DNA of 64,000 nt from Chloroflexota bacterium (GCA_023381895.1 JAMCTA010000148.1:23038-87037); one strand, 5' to 3'. Positions 15,422 to 26,246 are shown, counted from the stretch's first letter. Translations and numbers: made by a program. The notes: generated by a model from the sequence alone, not told the origin.

Positions 15422-17377
15422 TTAGCGGATCAGCAAGAACGCGACGATAATCACCACACCAACCAACATCGAGAGGAGGTACTGCCGCACGTACCCCGTC
15501 TGAATGGACCGCAACCCTTGACCGACTCCACCCAATAACATCGCCACACCGCGCACGATACCGTCGAGCACCTCTCGATCGAAGACCCGTCCGAGAAAAT
15601 CCGAGATCGCCAAGGTGGGCTTCACAATAGCCGTGTCGTACAGCTCATCAACGAAGTACTTGCCGAGTAGCAGCCTGTACAAGCCGTTCGCTTGCTGCGC
15701 GAGCGTGGCAGGTGCGTCCTTGATCCGCTGCCCCCCGTACCAGTTCCACGCAACCCCAATGCCGGAGAGCGCCACCGCAATCGCCACGATTGCGAGCAAC
15801 CAGAATTGAATCGCAGACTCCTCCGGAAGCTGCGCACTGGCAGGGATTTGATAGTGCGTAAAAGTACCTGCCAGATACCCACTGAAGACTCGCCAGAGAC
15901 CAGGGATCTCCAGCAACCCACCAACGGCGGCGAGCGCTGCAAGAATAGTCACGGGGATCAGCATGTTGGATGGCGCCTCGTGAGCGTGCTCGTAGAGCTG
16001 AGCATCACCGCGGAAATGCCCTCGGAAGGTCATCCCCATCAGCCTAAAGATATAGAAGGCTGTGAACAGCGCCGTGATCAATCCAAAGAGGTAGAGCCAG
16101 AAGTTTCGCAGCAACGCATCACCCAAGATCGCATCCTTGCTCCAGAACCCAGACATAGGAAACATCCCGGCGAGAGCCAGAGCCCCCACTAACATCGCAC
16201 CAAACGTGCGCGGCAGCTTAGCCTGAAGGCCACCCATCCGCCGCATATCCTGCTCCCCGAGATCGGCTCCTTCTGGGATGAGTGCATGGATGACGTTACC
16301 AGCCGCCAGAAACAGCAAAGCCTTAAAGAAGGCGTGCGTCATCAAATGGAAAATGGCCGCAGCGTATCCAGCGACCCCAATGGCAACGAACATGTAGCCT
16401 AGCTGACTGATCGTCGAATAGGCCAGTACGCGCTTGAGATCGGGCTGAACGAGGCCGATCGTCGCAGCAAAGAATGCTGTCGAAATGCCAACTACGGCAA
16501 TCACCCCACCAGCATAGGGCGAAGCTGCAATCAGCGGGTATGACCGCGCTAGCAGGTACACGCCTGCTGTCACCATCGTCGCTGCATGGATGAGAGCAGA
16601 TACAGGTGTCGGACCCTCCATCGCATCAGGCAGCCAGGTGTGCAGTGGAATCTGGGCCGACTTCGCAGTGGAGGCGAACAAGAACAGCAAGGCAACGGCG
16701 GTAGCCATGCCCGCTCCAAGTTTGCCCACCTGCGAGAACACAGAACTGTATTCGACTGAGCCAAGCCGGGTAAAGAGGAGAAGGATGCCTATCAGGAAGG
16801 CAGCATCGCCGATGGCATTGACAACGAATGCCTTGATCCCAGCCACCGTCGCAGCATTGCGGCGGAACTCGAACGAGATCAATAGGTACGAGCAGAGCCC
16901 AACGCCCTCCCACCCAACCATCGTCAGGAGGAAGTTATCCGAGGTAACCAGGAGCAACATCGATGCCACGAAGAGATTGAGATAGACGAAGAAGCGTCGG
17001 AATTCGCCCCGCTGATCGGTCTCCGAAGCAGTGTACGCCGGATGCCACATGTAGCCGGTCGAGTACACGTGGATCAGGAAACTCACACCGGAAACGATCA
17101 AGACCATCACGATACTCAAGGGATCAGCCAGGAACGACAAGTTCACGACTGTCTGGGCACCGGGAATCCAGGTGTACGGAGTCACTACCTGGGCACGCTG
17201 GTCAACGGGATACCCATTGAGACTAAAGAAGACGAGGAGACCAACAACGAAAGACAGCAGCACCGCACCCGAGGCCACAGCGCCAATAGCCTGCTTCGTG
17301 AGCCACTGACCGAACAGGGCGACAATTGCACAGCCCAGTAAGGGGAACGCCACGACCAGCCACAATGCTGCTACCAT
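15422..17377 (-). CDS. nuoL: NADH-quinone oxidoreductase subunit L
   Basis: Largest antiporter-like subunit, 651 residues from an ATG with GGAGAGG upstream. Visible elements include GWEGVGLCSYLLISFEFRR (helix 5 Glu), PLHTWLPDAMEGPTPVSALI, KDAILGDALL and YSTISQLGYMFVAIG. The C-terminal lateral helix and its anchor (residues about 560-650) are present, ending in MLVGVVIIVAFLLIR. A 167-base gap separates it from nuoK; I see no hairpin with a T-run there, so transcription probably continues through it. Confidence 0.95.
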   Translation of the reverse strand: MVAALWLVVAFPLLGCAIVALFGQWLTKQAIGAVASGAVLLSFVVGLLVFFSLNGYPVDQRAQVVTPYTWIPGAQTVVNLSFLADPLSIVMVLIVSGVSFLIHVYSTGYMWHPAYTASETDQRGEFRRFFVYLNLFVASMLLLVTSDNFLLTMVGWEGVGLCSYLLISFEFRRNAATVAGIKAFVVNAIGDAAFLIGILLLFTRLGSVEYSSVFSQVGKLGAGMATAVALLFLFASTAKSAQIPLHTWLPDAMEGPTPVSALIHAATMVTAGVYLLARSYPLIAASPYAGGVIAVVGISTAFFAATIGLVQPDLKRVLAYSTISQLGYMFVAIGVAGYAAAIFHLMTHAFFKALLFLAAGNVIHALIPEGADLGEQDMRRMGGLQAKLPRTFGAMLVGALALAGMFPMSGFWSKDAILGDALLRNFWLYLFGLITALFTAFYIFRLMGMTFRGHFRGDAQLYEHAHEAPSNMLIPVTILAALAAVGGLLEIPGLWRVFSGYLAGTFTHYQIPASAQLPEESAIQFWLLAIVAIAVALSGIGVAWNWYGGQRIKDAPATLAQQANGLYRLLLGKYFVDELYDTAIVKPTLAISDFLGRVFDREVLDGIVRGVAMLLGGVGQGLRSIQTGYVRQYLLSMLVGVVIIVAFLLIR

Positions 17378-17544
17378 GAAGATTCCTCTCCACCCCCAGA
17401 ATCGCGGATATGACCCCGTCCCTTGCCAGGCAAGCCACCTTGTTATAGCACGCTGGCTCAGTCGAGGGGCACGCCGGCTTCCCCCTCCTCAGGAGTTGGG
17501 CCGCCCGCTACGGTCACAACAACGTGCCGCGATCTCTGCCTCCG

Positions 17545-17850
17545 CTACCCCTGCAATGTGTGAACATCATCCACGTCAACTGAAGCCCGCGACCTGAAGA
17601 TCGTGACAATAATCGCGAGACCAACGACCACTTCAGCTGCAGCGACGACCAAGACGAACAAGGTAACTACTTGGCCAGTTACATTCCCCCACATTCGGGA
17701 GAACGTGATGAAGCTCAGGTTTACGGAGTTGAGCATGAGCTCAACCGACATGAACACCACCAGTGGGTTCTTCCGCGTGAGTACTCCAGTCACACCGAGC
17801 GTGAACAGTATTGCGCTCACGACAAGATAATTCACGATCGGTGCACTCAT
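17545..17850 (-). CDS. nuoK: NADH-quinone oxidoreductase subunit K
   Basis: Small membrane subunit of the proton pathway, 101 residues, three helices. The helix 2 Glu is in [16 protein letters not shown] and helix 3 has [15 protein letters not shown] with the second conserved Glu. The ATG overlaps the nuoJ stop (ATGA). Normal length. Confidence 0.95.
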   Translation of the reverse strand: MSAPIVNYLVVSAILFTLGVTGVLTRKNPLVVFMSVELMLNSVNLSFITFSRMWGNVTGQVVTLFVLVVAAAEVVVGLAIIVTIFRSRASVDVDDVHTLQG

Positions 17851-18377
17851 GCGGTTCGCCTCTTTGCCAGAACAATCGACCCTACTACAGCTACGAGAAG
17901 CACGATCGTGGTAAGTTCAAACGACCACAGGTATTGCGACGTGAAGATCTGCTTGCCGATCACTTGCACATTTCCGACACAAAGGCCTTGTCCCGTGCAA
18001 GGAACCGCCGCCAGGCTCTCGAGAGGCTTCGGAGCTGGAAAAACGTTGGACGCTACAAGTACCACAGTCTCGACAAGTAGCACAATGGCGAGAGCCACAC
18101 TCATCAGCCGCTGACCTGGCAAGCGGTCATCAACCTCTTCACGTCCCGGACTCAGTAACGTCACCACGAACAGGAACAGCACCATAATGGCGCCAGCATA
18201 GACGATGACCTGAACAACGCCCACAAACTCGGCCCCAAGCGTGAGGTAGAGCACCGCCAGGCATACGAGATTGAGCGTGAGGCTGATAGCCGAGTGCACA
18301 GAGGATCGCAGACTGATCACACCAAAACCGGCGACGATAGCGAGAACGGCAAAAACGTAGAAGATAATTGTTCCCAT
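17847..18377 (-). CDS. nuoJ: NADH-quinone oxidoreductase subunit J
   Basis: Membrane subunit carrying the pi-bulge helix region, 176 residues, five predicted helices. Family segments are [20 protein letters not shown] and [20 protein letters not shown], the latter being the diagnostic NuoJ stretch. The loop between helices 4 and 5 holds two cysteines ([10 protein letters not shown]). It overlaps nuoI by one base (TGATG) and nuoK by four. Confidence 0.95.
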   Translation of the reverse strand: MGTIIFYVFAVLAIVAGFGVISLRSSVHSAISLTLNLVCLAVLYLTLGAEFVGVVQVIVYAGAIMVLFLFVVTLLSPGREEVDDRLPGQRLMSVALAIVLLVETVVLVASNVFPAPKPLESLAAVPCTGQGLCVGNVQVIGKQIFTSQYLWSFELTTIVLLVAVVGSIVLAKRRTA

Positions 18378-18919
18378 CAGTGCTCCTCTACCGCAGCCGC
18401 CACTTCTCGGACCACCTCCGGGGACATCTCTGCTCCACTCACGATCTTGGGCAAAGGACCATTATAGGGAACGAGCAAGCGGTCCTTACCGTAGATGAAG
18501 TCATCACGATGATAGTCAGCCAGCTCATATTGCTGTCCAAGCACAATTGCACCGGTAGGACAAGCCTCTTCGCAATAGCCACAGAAGATGCAGCGAATCA
18601 TGTTGATCTCGTAGATTTTTGCGTAGCGCTCACCTGGAGAATAGCGCTCGGTTTCCGTGTTTTCTGCTGCAACGACACGGATCGCCTTAGCCGGACACGC
18701 CGCCGCGCATAGAGAGCAACCGATACACTTCTCGAGGCCATTGGGGTAGCGGAGGAGTTTGTGCAGTCCTCGGAATCTCTTCGCCATCTGTATGCGCTGC
18801 TCAGGGTACTGAACGGTCACCGGCTTCCGCAGCATATGTCGAAAAGTTGTGGCGAACCCCTTCGCGAATGCTCGAATATCTCCCAACACCTCGGCAATGG
18901 CGCTCGAGCCGTCAGCCAT
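18377..18919 (-). CDS. nuoI: NADH-quinone oxidoreductase subunit I
   Basis: Ferredoxin-like peripheral-arm subunit with two [4Fe-4S] clusters (N6a, N6b). It is 180 residues from the ATG at 18919, chosen because AAGGAGG stands just upstream; the frame extends 34 codons further but that part is arginine-rich and unlike NuoI. Cluster motifs are [18 protein letters not shown] and [17 protein letters not shown]. The N-terminal amphipathic helix ([14 protein letters not shown]) docks it to NuoH. Coupled to nuoJ. Confidence 0.95.
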   Translation of the reverse strand: MADGSSAIAEVLGDIRAFAKGFATTFRHMLRKPVTVQYPEQRIQMAKRFRGLHKLLRYPNGLEKCIGCSLCAAACPAKAIRVVAAENTETERYSPGERYAKIYEINMIRCIFCGYCEEACPTGAIVLGQQYELADYHRDDFIYGKDRLLVPYNGPLPKIVSGAEMSPEVVREVAAAVEEH

Positions 18920-19007
18920 CGCTTTCGCCCTCCTTTTCTGTCTTCTAAGACCCGCACTGCTCCGGAGTCCGGATGCGCCTGGGCCTGCGCTCGATACGCA
19001 ATCGCTC

Positions 19008-20090
19008 TTATACCCAGCCAAAGGTCTGGAACAGGGCGAAGAAAAACGCTGTCCACAGGACGTTGAGAATTCCCATCGGGAGCAGCACGAGCCATCCCAG
19101 GCGCATTAGCCGGTCATACCGGATGCGCGGCAATGTTGCCCTGATCCAGATAAAACCACACATGCAAAGGAACACTTTGAGAATGAACCACGCTACACCG
19201 AGAATCGGAATAGTTCCCACCAGTGGGCCCTGCCAGCCGCCGAGGAAGAACGTAGTTGCGATGGCACCTACCGTGATCATGTTGATGTACTCGGCGAGGA
19301 AGAACATCCCAAAGCGCATGCCAACGTACTCAGTATGATACCCAGCGCCCAACTCACCTTCTGCTTCAGCAAGATCGAACGGCGCCCTATTCGTCTCGGC
19401 CACCCCCGCGATCACGTACGCAATGAAGCCGAGGGGGGTGCGAAGTGCGTTGATCGTCCAGAGCTTATCTTGCTGATTGACGATATCCTGGAGACTGAGC
19501 GAGCCAGTGATCAGTATGACGCCAACAAGCCCCAGACCAATGGCGAGCTCATAGCTGATCATCTGGGCTGCCGACCGAATACCACCAAGCAGCGAATACT
19601 TGTTGTTCGATGACCACCCGGCAAGCACGACCCCATACACCGTAATGGAAGTGACCGCGAGCGTGAACAAGATGCCAACGTTCACGTCCATGAGCGCAAG
19701 CTCGACACGGTGCCCACCGATTTCAAAGGTAGGGCCAATGGGGATGACGCTGAAGGCGAGCAGCGCTGTACAGACCGCGATGAGAGGCGCGAGAAAATAC
19801 GTGGTCCTATCGACACTGGCCGGCACGACATCTTCCTTGAAGAAGAGCTTGACGGCATCGGCGGCAGGCTGCATAAGGCCAAAAGGCCCGACACGGTTGG
19901 GACCGTAGCGCACTTGCATACGGCCGATGAGCTTCCGCTCGAGCAATGTGGAGTAGGCGAAGCCCGTCACCAGAACAAGAGCAAGGACGGCAGCATAGAC
20001 GACAGCTTCGACGACAACGAACAGGTCGAGATGAGTTGCACCGAGGACGGCGCCAACGACGAACGGCGGCACGATAAGTGAGCCTGTCAA
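19008..20090 (-). CDS. nuoH: NADH-quinone oxidoreductase subunit H
   Basis: Membrane subunit forming the quinone chamber, 360 residues, eight helices. The start is a TTG at 20090 with AGGAGAGGAG ten bases upstream. Hallmarks are [20 protein letters not shown] near residue 50, FKEDVVP, and [20 protein letters not shown] (the quinone-gate loop with conserved Glu residues). Full length. Followed by nuoI after 88 bases. Confidence 0.95.
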   Translation of the reverse strand: MTGSLIVPPFVVGAVLGATHLDLFVVVEAVVYAAVLALVLVTGFAYSTLLERKLIGRMQVRYGPNRVGPFGLMQPAADAVKLFFKEDVVPASVDRTTYFLAPLIAVCTALLAFSVIPIGPTFEIGGHRVELALMDVNVGILFTLAVTSITVYGVVLAGWSSNNKYSLLGGIRSAAQMISYELAIGLGLVGVILITGSLSLQDIVNQQDKLWTINALRTPLGFIAYVIAGVAETNRAPFDLAEAEGELGAGYHTEYVGMRFGMFFLAEYINMITVGAIATTFFLGGWQGPLVGTIPILGVAWFILKVFLCMCGFIWIRATLPRIRYDRLMRLGWLVLLPMGILNVLWTAFFFALFQTFGWV

Positions 20091-20108
20091 ACTCGTGGTG
20101 CTCCTCTC

Positions 20109-22376
20109 CTAGTTCCCTGATACGCTTGCTGTTGACACGGGTGCCGGGATATACAAGAAAGGTGTTCCCGGATGCGCCCGATTATCGACCGGCCATTGGA
20201 TGCCCTTGGCGCCAATACGACCGTAGGTGACACCAGCGTACACCGGCACGGCTTGTGAAAGCTCGAGCATGATTTCAGCAGCGCTACCGTAATAGAATCG
20301 CCCGCCCATCCGGTTTGCCAGATCGCAGATGATCTGCCAACCAGGCAAGGCATCACCAAGCGACTCAATCGCGGGGCGCAACCGCTGGATGCGGCGCTCT
20401 AGATTCGTGAGCGTCCCATCCTGCTCCGCGGGAGTTGCAGCCGGCAACACCACGTCAGCGCCCTGAGCAGTCTCCGTTAGGAAGGTGTCGATTACTACGA
20501 GGAAGGGAATGTCGGATAAGCTGTCGCGTGCGACGTCCCCCCAATCTCCTGCCGGGTCGACACCGCATGCGATCAACGCCCGGAGCTTGCCTGACGCCGA
20601 AGCATTCAACAGCCCATCCGTCGATAGTCCTGGTGTCTGGGAAATCTCAGTGCCCCACAACTGCATTAGGGTGTTCCGAGCCGCTGCATCAGCAAGGGCA
20701 CGATGCCCCGGCAAGAGTTTGGGGCCCACCCCGGCGTCGATCACGCCTTGGGTATTAGCAGCCTGCGGCAGACGGTTCAGGCCAGCTCCGGTACGCCCGA
20801 CATTCCCCGTCGCAACCGCCAAGAGTGCGAGGAGGCGAACCGCTTCCCGGCTCTGCTCCCGATCAGCCCACGATTCACTGTAGCAGAAGACGGTAGGGCC
20901 TGATCTAAGGCGCTCAGCGACGTCTCCCAAAGCCTCTGAAGTCGTTCCTGCTTCCAGGGCCACTCGCTCTAGAGAGACGTTGCGCACCACATCACGAGCT
21001 TCGGCGACGAGATGAGCAAACTGCCCACCCTCAGCAACACCGCCATCGACAACGGCCTTGAGCAATCCGTGGAGAAGCGCAATCTCTCGGCCGAGCGGCG
21101 TCCGGAGAACGTGGGATGCCACATGATCGAGCCTGCGCCGCTCATCGTTGACAGTAATGAGCACGCTACCTTTGCCCACCGCCTTGCGAATGCGGAGATC
21201 CAGCACAGGCTGTTCAAGAACGGGATTGGCACCGATGAGGAAAATTGTCTTTGCATCTTCCAACCCTTGAATGGATCCCATAGCAGCTCGGTAGCCAAAC
21301 AGGTCCTGCAAAATCTCATCCGAGTCACCCTGTCCTGGACGCCGGTAGTCGATGTTGTTCGTGCCAAGGACACTACGGAAGAATTTCTGGAAGACGTACG
21401 CCTCTTCATTCGTGTGTGCCGGTGACAACACGCCGCCGATGGCATCTGCCCCGTGCTCCTCTCGGATCGCGGCAAGCCTCTGGGCAACCGTTGTCAGCGC
21501 CTCTCGCCAGCTCACCGCAACGAACTCGCCATCCTTACGAAGGAGCGGTGTGCTTAACCTCTCTGGACTGTTGAGGGGTTCGAAGGAGTACCGCCCCCGA
21601 TCACACAGCCAACCATCATCGACGGGATCGTTTCGACGGGAAAGTATGCGCTTGACGGCGCCTTCACGAATGGTGAAAGAGATGTTGCAGCCGATGCTGC
21701 ACTGCGTACAGACGGTCGGAACATTCTGAATATCCCACGGACGCGCCGTGAATCTGTAGCGTGCACTCGTCAGCGCACCCACTGGACACAACTCTGTGAT
21801 GTTCCCTTGAAAAGGTGAATCCAAGACGTGACCGGGGGCGACACCAATCTCGGAATCGGCGCCGCGATGGATGACGCCCAAGGCGTTGTCTTGGGCGATG
21901 TCACTGTGAAAGCGAACGCACCGGTAGCACATGATGCAGCGCTCCCGATCAAGAAGAATGTGCTCGGACAGGGGAATGGGCTTGACGAAGTGACGCTTCG
22001 GCTCGACGTAGCGGCTGATGCCCGGGCCAAACTTGAAGGTCGTGTCCTGGAGCGGACATTCCCCGCCCTTGTCGCACACTGGGCAGTCGAGCGGATGATT
22101 GATGAGGAGAAACTCCAGCAAGTTGCGCTGCTGCTCGATCACCGCTGGCGTGTTCGTGCGCACCACCATACCTTCAGCAACGTAGGTGGCACACGCGGGG
22201 ATAAGCCCGCGCATCTTCTCGACTTCCACGAGGCACATACGGCAGGCTGCGACCGGTTTCATCTTCTCGTGATAGCAGAAGATGGGGATTTCGATCCCTA
22301 TGGTTTTCGCCGCATCCACCAGGGTAAGCCCCTTTGGAACGTCGGCTTCTTGCCCGTCGATCGTAACTTTAACCAT
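20109..22376 (-). CDS. nuoG: NADH-quinone oxidoreductase subunit G
   Basis: Large iron-sulfur subunit of the peripheral arm, 755 residues. The N-terminal 2Fe-2S ferredoxin has CYHEKMKPVAACRMCLVEVE. The His/Cys cluster region has HPLDCPVCDKGGECPLQ, a 4Fe-4S pair follows in RCIMCYRCVRFHSD and ITELCPVGALT, and the N7-type cluster motif is CTQCSIGCNISF. A molybdopterin-oxidoreductase-like domain without cofactor role fills residues 290-740 (GANPVLEQPVLDLRIRKA). The N7-type cysteines are found only in some lineages. ATG start with GGAGAGA. Eighteen bases precede nuoH. Confidence 0.95.
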   Translation of the reverse strand: MVKVTIDGQEADVPKGLTLVDAAKTIGIEIPIFCYHEKMKPVAACRMCLVEVEKMRGLIPACATYVAEGMVVRTNTPAVIEQQRNLLEFLLINHPLDCPVCDKGGECPLQDTTFKFGPGISRYVEPKRHFVKPIPLSEHILLDRERCIMCYRCVRFHSDIAQDNALGVIHRGADSEIGVAPGHVLDSPFQGNITELCPVGALTSARYRFTARPWDIQNVPTVCTQCSIGCNISFTIREGAVKRILSRRNDPVDDGWLCDRGRYSFEPLNSPERLSTPLLRKDGEFVAVSWREALTTVAQRLAAIREEHGADAIGGVLSPAHTNEEAYVFQKFFRSVLGTNNIDYRRPGQGDSDEILQDLFGYRAAMGSIQGLEDAKTIFLIGANPVLEQPVLDLRIRKAVGKGSVLITVNDERRRLDHVASHVLRTPLGREIALLHGLLKAVVDGGVAEGGQFAHLVAEARDVVRNVSLERVALEAGTTSEALGDVAERLRSGPTVFCYSESWADREQSREAVRLLALLAVATGNVGRTGAGLNRLPQAANTQGVIDAGVGPKLLPGHRALADAAARNTLMQLWGTEISQTPGLSTDGLLNASASGKLRALIACGVDPAGDWGDVARDSLSDIPFLVVIDTFLTETAQGADVVLPAATPAEQDGTLTNLERRIQRLRPAIESLGDALPGWQIICDLANRMGGRFYYGSAAEIMLELSQAVPVYAGVTYGRIGAKGIQWPVDNRAHPGTPFLYIPAPVSTASVSGN

Positions 22377-22430
22377 GGTCTCTCCTCAAGCCAGACCCGC
22401 TGTAGCGAAAGCAACCAGCCAGTCCACAGG

Positions 22431-23795
22431 TTACACTGCCGGCGACAGGTCTGTCACGCCAAAGGGATAATCACCCGCAGGACACTTGCCTTCACGGATG
22501 TGATACTCGAATTCTTCGGGCCACAGCTTCAGAGCCCAGCGCACAGGCCAGGTAACCGAGTAGCCAAAGGCACATAAGGTCTTACCCTCGATCCCGTCGC
22601 AGAGATCCTTCAGTAGAGGGATATCTTCCGGCCGTCCTTGGCCATTGATGATGCGTCGCAAAGTCTTGTACATCCACGCACCTCCCTCTCGGCAGGGCGT
22701 ACACTCACCGCAACTCTCGTGATGATAAAAGTAGCTTATCTTGGAGAGGCAGTGAGGAATACAGATATCCTCATTCATGACGGTCATAGAAGCGGTTCCC
22801 AAGATGTAGCCAAAACCCAACGCAGGAATACTGTCGAAGTCCATCTTGGTGTCCAGCTGATCCGCAGTGAGCCAGGCGGACGTCCCACCGCCAGGAATGA
22901 CCGCCTTGACCTTCTTCCCATTCAGAACGCCACCCGCAGCATTGATGAGCTCGCCAACAGTGACGCCAAGCGGGAGCTCATAATTCCCAGGCTGGTTGAC
23001 GTGGCCCGAAATTGAGAAGATCATCGGACCGGAGCCGGCAGGCCCCATCCGTCCCATGGTGGGGTTCCCGATCTTCGCATACTCCTCCCCTCCCATAGCC
23101 AGAATGAAGGGGAGGTTCGCCACCGTTTGCACATTCTGCATCACGGTGGGCATACCCCAGGCGCCACCACCCACAGTCGTTGGAAAGTACGGTGGCTTCA
23201 GCCGGGTGATACCCCGGTTACCATTGAGACTCTGAATGAGCGCCGTCTCTTCACCGCAGATATAGGCTCCGGCACCACGATACACCATAGCGTCAAGATC
23301 GAAGCTACTACCGAGAATGTTCTTGCCGAGCAGCCCAGCATCTCGAGCACTGCGGATGGCGGCATTCATTCGCTCGGCGCCGAAACCAAACTCTCCACGA
23401 AGGTAGATGAAGATGCGATGCGCGTTGACCGCATAGGCAACAAGCATCGCTCCTTCCAACACGAGGTGTGGATCTTCCTCGATGAGAAACCGATCGTGAC
23501 AGGTGCCAGGCTCGGACTCATCACCGTTCACCACCATGTAGCGCGGAATGCTCTCATCCTTCGGTAGCGTGCTCCACTTCATTTGAACCGGGAAGCCCGC
23601 ACCGCCGCGGCCGCGAATGCCGGACTTCTTCACCTCGTCAGCAATCAATTCGCGCGAGTTCGGGGTCTGAAGCACTCGCTTCCACTGTTCATAACCGCTA
23701 CGCTTGAGATATGACTGGAGAGTCCATGCACCCGCTTCACCGAGGTGAGCGGTGAGCATTGGGGAAAACTTCGGAGACTCTGCAACCGCAGCCAT
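22431..23795 (-). CDS. nuoF: NADH-quinone oxidoreductase subunit F
   Basis: NADH dehydrogenase catalytic subunit with FMN and a [4Fe-4S] cluster (N3), 454 residues. The NADH/FMN loop is IRGRGGAGFPVQMKWS (residues about 59-74), the FMN segment is NGDESEPGTCHDR, and AYICGEETALIQSLNG follows. The C-terminal cluster motif is SCGECTPCREGG with a fourth Cys further on (KTLCAFG). Starts two bases after the nuoE stop. Confidence 0.97.
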   Translation of the reverse strand: MAAVAESPKFSPMLTAHLGEAGAWTLQSYLKRSGYEQWKRVLQTPNSRELIADEVKKSGIRGRGGAGFPVQMKWSTLPKDESIPRYMVVNGDESEPGTCHDRFLIEEDPHLVLEGAMLVAYAVNAHRIFIYLRGEFGFGAERMNAAIRSARDAGLLGKNILGSSFDLDAMVYRGAGAYICGEETALIQSLNGNRGITRLKPPYFPTTVGGGAWGMPTVMQNVQTVANLPFILAMGGEEYAKIGNPTMGRMGPAGSGPMIFSISGHVNQPGNYELPLGVTVGELINAAGGVLNGKKVKAVIPGGGTSAWLTADQLDTKMDFDSIPALGFGYILGTASMTVMNEDICIPHCLSKISYFYHHESCGECTPCREGGAWMYKTLRRIINGQGRPEDIPLLKDLCDGIEGKTLCAFGYSVTWPVRWALKLWPEEFEYHIREGKCPAGDYPFGVTDLSPAV

Positions 23796-23797
23796 TG

Positions 23798-24349
23798 CTA
23801 CTGCTGCGTCCTTTCTGTGGCAAAGCTCAACGCGCCAATCTCCGTCCCCGGCACAGGACGGTCAGGATATCGCGCAGCAAGCCGGCGTAGTTCCTCAAGG
23901 AGTGTAGCAACCTTTTCCTTCGTGAGGTTCTCGAAGTAACGCTGATTGACTTGCATCATCGGAGCCCACGAACATGCCGCGAGGCACTCTATGGTCGGCC
24001 GGTAGGTGAATACCCCATCTTTAGTGGTTCCCTCGTGTTCCAGGCCAAGCTCTTGCTGCACATACTCGGACAGCTGGTCTGCTCCCCGCAAAGCGCACGG
24101 CAGGTTGACACAGACTTCAACAAGAAACTTGCCCCACTTGTCTGTGTGAATGAGGCTATAGAAGCTTGCCACTTGAAAGATATCGTTCGGGTGCAAATCG
24201 AGAATCTCGGCGATGACGTCGATCGCCTCTTCGCTGAGATGCCCGGCGTCCTCTTGCACCGCGTGCAAGGACGGGAGAATAGCCGATCGACGTTCCGGAA
24301 AACTATCCCGCGCTTCTGCGATGCGCGCCCGCGTCTGCTCTGAGATCAT
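23798..24349 (-). CDS. nuoE: NADH-quinone oxidoreductase subunit E
   Basis: Thioredoxin-fold subunit with a [2Fe-2S] cluster (N1a), 183 residues from the ATG at 24349. I chose this start because the longer frame overlaps nuoD and the residues before it are not NuoE-like. The cluster cysteines are in CVNLPCALRG and CLAACSWAPMMQVN. PSLHAVQEDAGHLSEEAID is the conserved helical N-terminal bundle. It follows nuoD after seven bases and partners nuoF. Confidence 0.95.
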   Translation of the reverse strand: MISEQTRARIAEARDSFPERRSAILPSLHAVQEDAGHLSEEAIDVIAEILDLHPNDIFQVASFYSLIHTDKWGKFLVEVCVNLPCALRGADQLSEYVQQELGLEHEGTTKDGVFTYRPTIECLAACSWAPMMQVNQRYFENLTKEKVATLLEELRRLAARYPDRPVPGTEIGALSFATERTQQ

Positions 24350-24356
24350 CGTCCCC

Positions 24357-25595
24357 TTACCGATCCGTCCCACCAATGACCGGGTCCAAGCTTCCAATAC
24401 AGGCGACCGCATCCGCAATCAGTCCGCCCTCCATCATGACCGGTAGCGCCTGCAAGCCGACGAAGCTCGGCTCACGCACGTGACACCGATAGGCGTGGTT
24501 CGTACCATCGCTGACGATGTAGAACCCAAGCTCGCCGCGCGGCGACTCCACAGCACTATACACCTCGCCCGCTGGCACCCGGATACCCTGCGTCACCAGC
24601 TTGAAGTGATGGATCAAGGCCTCCATGCTGGTGTTGATCTCAATCTTGGGCGGAAGCGAGATCTTCCGATCTTCAGTGCGGAATGGACCATCTGGCAGTT
24701 TCTTGAGCGCCTGCTGAATGATCTTCACCGACTCGCGCATCTCACGCATACGTACGGCATAACGCGCGTACGCATCGCCAGCAGTCTCAGTGGGCACCGC
24801 GAAGTCATACTGCTCGAAGCCGGAATAGGGCTGCGTCTTACGGAGGTCCCACGCGACGCCGGATGCGCGTAGGGAGGGGCCTGTCAGCCCCAGCGCTAGC
24901 GCTTGCTCGGCCGTCAGCGTTCCCACTCCGACCGTTCTCTCCTGCCAGATCTCATTCTCTTTCAGAAGCGCCTCGTACTCATCAACGTGAGAAGGGAACT
25001 CATCACAGAATGCCGCCACGCGATCCGGGAAGTCGGGGTGGAGATCCTGAGCAATACCGCCAATGCGGATGTAGCTCGTCATCATGCGCTGACCGGTTGT
25101 GAGATCGAACAGGTCAAGGGTAGACTCACGCTCCCGGAAGCAGTAGAGAAAGACGGACATCGCCCCAAGGTCGAGCGCGTGGGTACCGAGCCAGAGCAAG
25201 TGACTAGAGATACGCGTCAGCTCACTCAAGATAACGCGCGCTACCTGGGCTCTGGGTGGCACCTCACACTGCAGGAGCCTTTCGACTCCGAGGCAGTAGC
25301 CAAGATTGTTGATGAGCGGACATAGGTAATCCATGCGGTCCGTACACGGTACAGCTTGCTGCCAGCTCCGGCTTTCGATGGTCTTCTCGATGCCAGTGTG
25401 TACGTAGCCCAGGTGAGGCGTGCACTTGATCACCGTCTCACCATCGAGTTCGAGCTGCAGCCGTAGGACACCGTGGGTACTCGGGTGTTGGGGCCCTACA
25501 TTGATGAGCATGGTGTCGTCACGAACTCGAGGCGCAAGATCGCTGACTCCCACGGATCCGTAAGCGGCACTGTTCTCGTTTGCTATGTCAACCAT
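24357..25595 (-). CDS. nuoD: NADH-quinone oxidoreductase subunit D
   Basis: 49-kDa-type subunit lining the quinone site, 412 residues. Signatures are NVGPQHPSTHGVLRLQLELD (with the quinone-binding His), HLGYVHTGIEKTIE, CTDRMDYLCPLINNLGYC and a C-terminal VESPRGELGFYIVSDG. The C-terminus lies near IGSLDPVIGGTDR, where most homologues have the DPVMGxxDR ending. Upstream is nuoC after 47 bases. Confidence 0.97.
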   Translation of the reverse strand: MVDIANENSAAYGSVGVSDLAPRVRDDTMLINVGPQHPSTHGVLRLQLELDGETVIKCTPHLGYVHTGIEKTIESRSWQQAVPCTDRMDYLCPLINNLGYCLGVERLLQCEVPPRAQVARVILSELTRISSHLLWLGTHALDLGAMSVFLYCFRERESTLDLFDLTTGQRMMTSYIRIGGIAQDLHPDFPDRVAAFCDEFPSHVDEYEALLKENEIWQERTVGVGTLTAEQALALGLTGPSLRASGVAWDLRKTQPYSGFEQYDFAVPTETAGDAYARYAVRMREMRESVKIIQQALKKLPDGPFRTEDRKISLPPKIEINTSMEALIHHFKLVTQGIRVPAGEVYSAVESPRGELGFYIVSDGTNHAYRCHVREPSFVGLQALPVMMEGGLIADAVACIGSLDPVIGGTDR

Positions 25596-25642
25596 GTCGA
25601 CACCCTCTCATTCAGAGACAGACGGCGGGTTCACCAAAAGCC

Positions 25643-26197
25643 CTACGCGGGCTCATTCGGCGGCACGTTATCCGAGAATGCCACCGGCTCTTCGCCAAGC
25701 GGCTCATCTTTCCGCAATGGGTGCGTCTGCCAGTCGTGTGGCAACAGGATACGTCGCAGGTCAGGATGGCCCTCGAACCGGATACCCATGAGATCGTAGA
25801 CCTCGCGTTCCAGCCAGTTGGCCGCTGGCCAGTCGATCGTGACGCTTGGTGCCCACTCGTCTCCCTCGGGGACCGGCACTTTCACGCGGATGCGCTGCCT
25901 CTTCGACATCGAGAGCAAGTGGTAAGCAACATTCCAGCGCGGCTCCAGCCCCATGCCGAGATAGTCCACCGAAGAGATATCGGCGAGGAATTGAAACTCG
26001 AGGTCTGGATGATCCCTCAACGCGCGTAGGACCTCACGAATTCGCTCCCGTTGCACCATAAGAGTGAGCTCACCATATTGCTGCTTGTAGTGCAAGAGAA
26101 CACCTGGACCCAGCGCATCGATAACCCGCACAGCCAAAGGCCGTGAGTCTTCCTGACTCGGAGGTGTCGCCTCCTGCGGGTCGGTACCGACAGACAC
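25643..26197 (-). CDS. nuoC: NADH-quinone oxidoreductase subunit C
   Basis: 30-kDa-type subunit of the peripheral arm, 184 residues. The core ISSVDYLGMGLEPRWNVAYH is followed by the signature WLEREVYDLMGIRFEGHPDLRRIL-type region (EREVYDLMGIRFEGHPDLRR) and LLPHDWQTHPLRKDEPLG. Separate from nuoD (not fused), 49 bases after nuoB. Confidence 0.96.
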   Translation of the reverse strand: MSVGTDPQEATPPSQEDSRPLAVRVIDALGPGVLLHYKQQYGELTLMVQRERIREVLRALRDHPDLEFQFLADISSVDYLGMGLEPRWNVAYHLLSMSKRQRIRVKVPVPEGDEWAPSVTIDWPAANWLEREVYDLMGIRFEGHPDLRRILLPHDWQTHPLRKDEPLGEEPVAFSDNVPPNEPA

Positions 26198-26246
26198 AGC
26201 ACTTCCTCCTTACAACAGCGTTCCGGAGATAGGACCGAGGTAGACC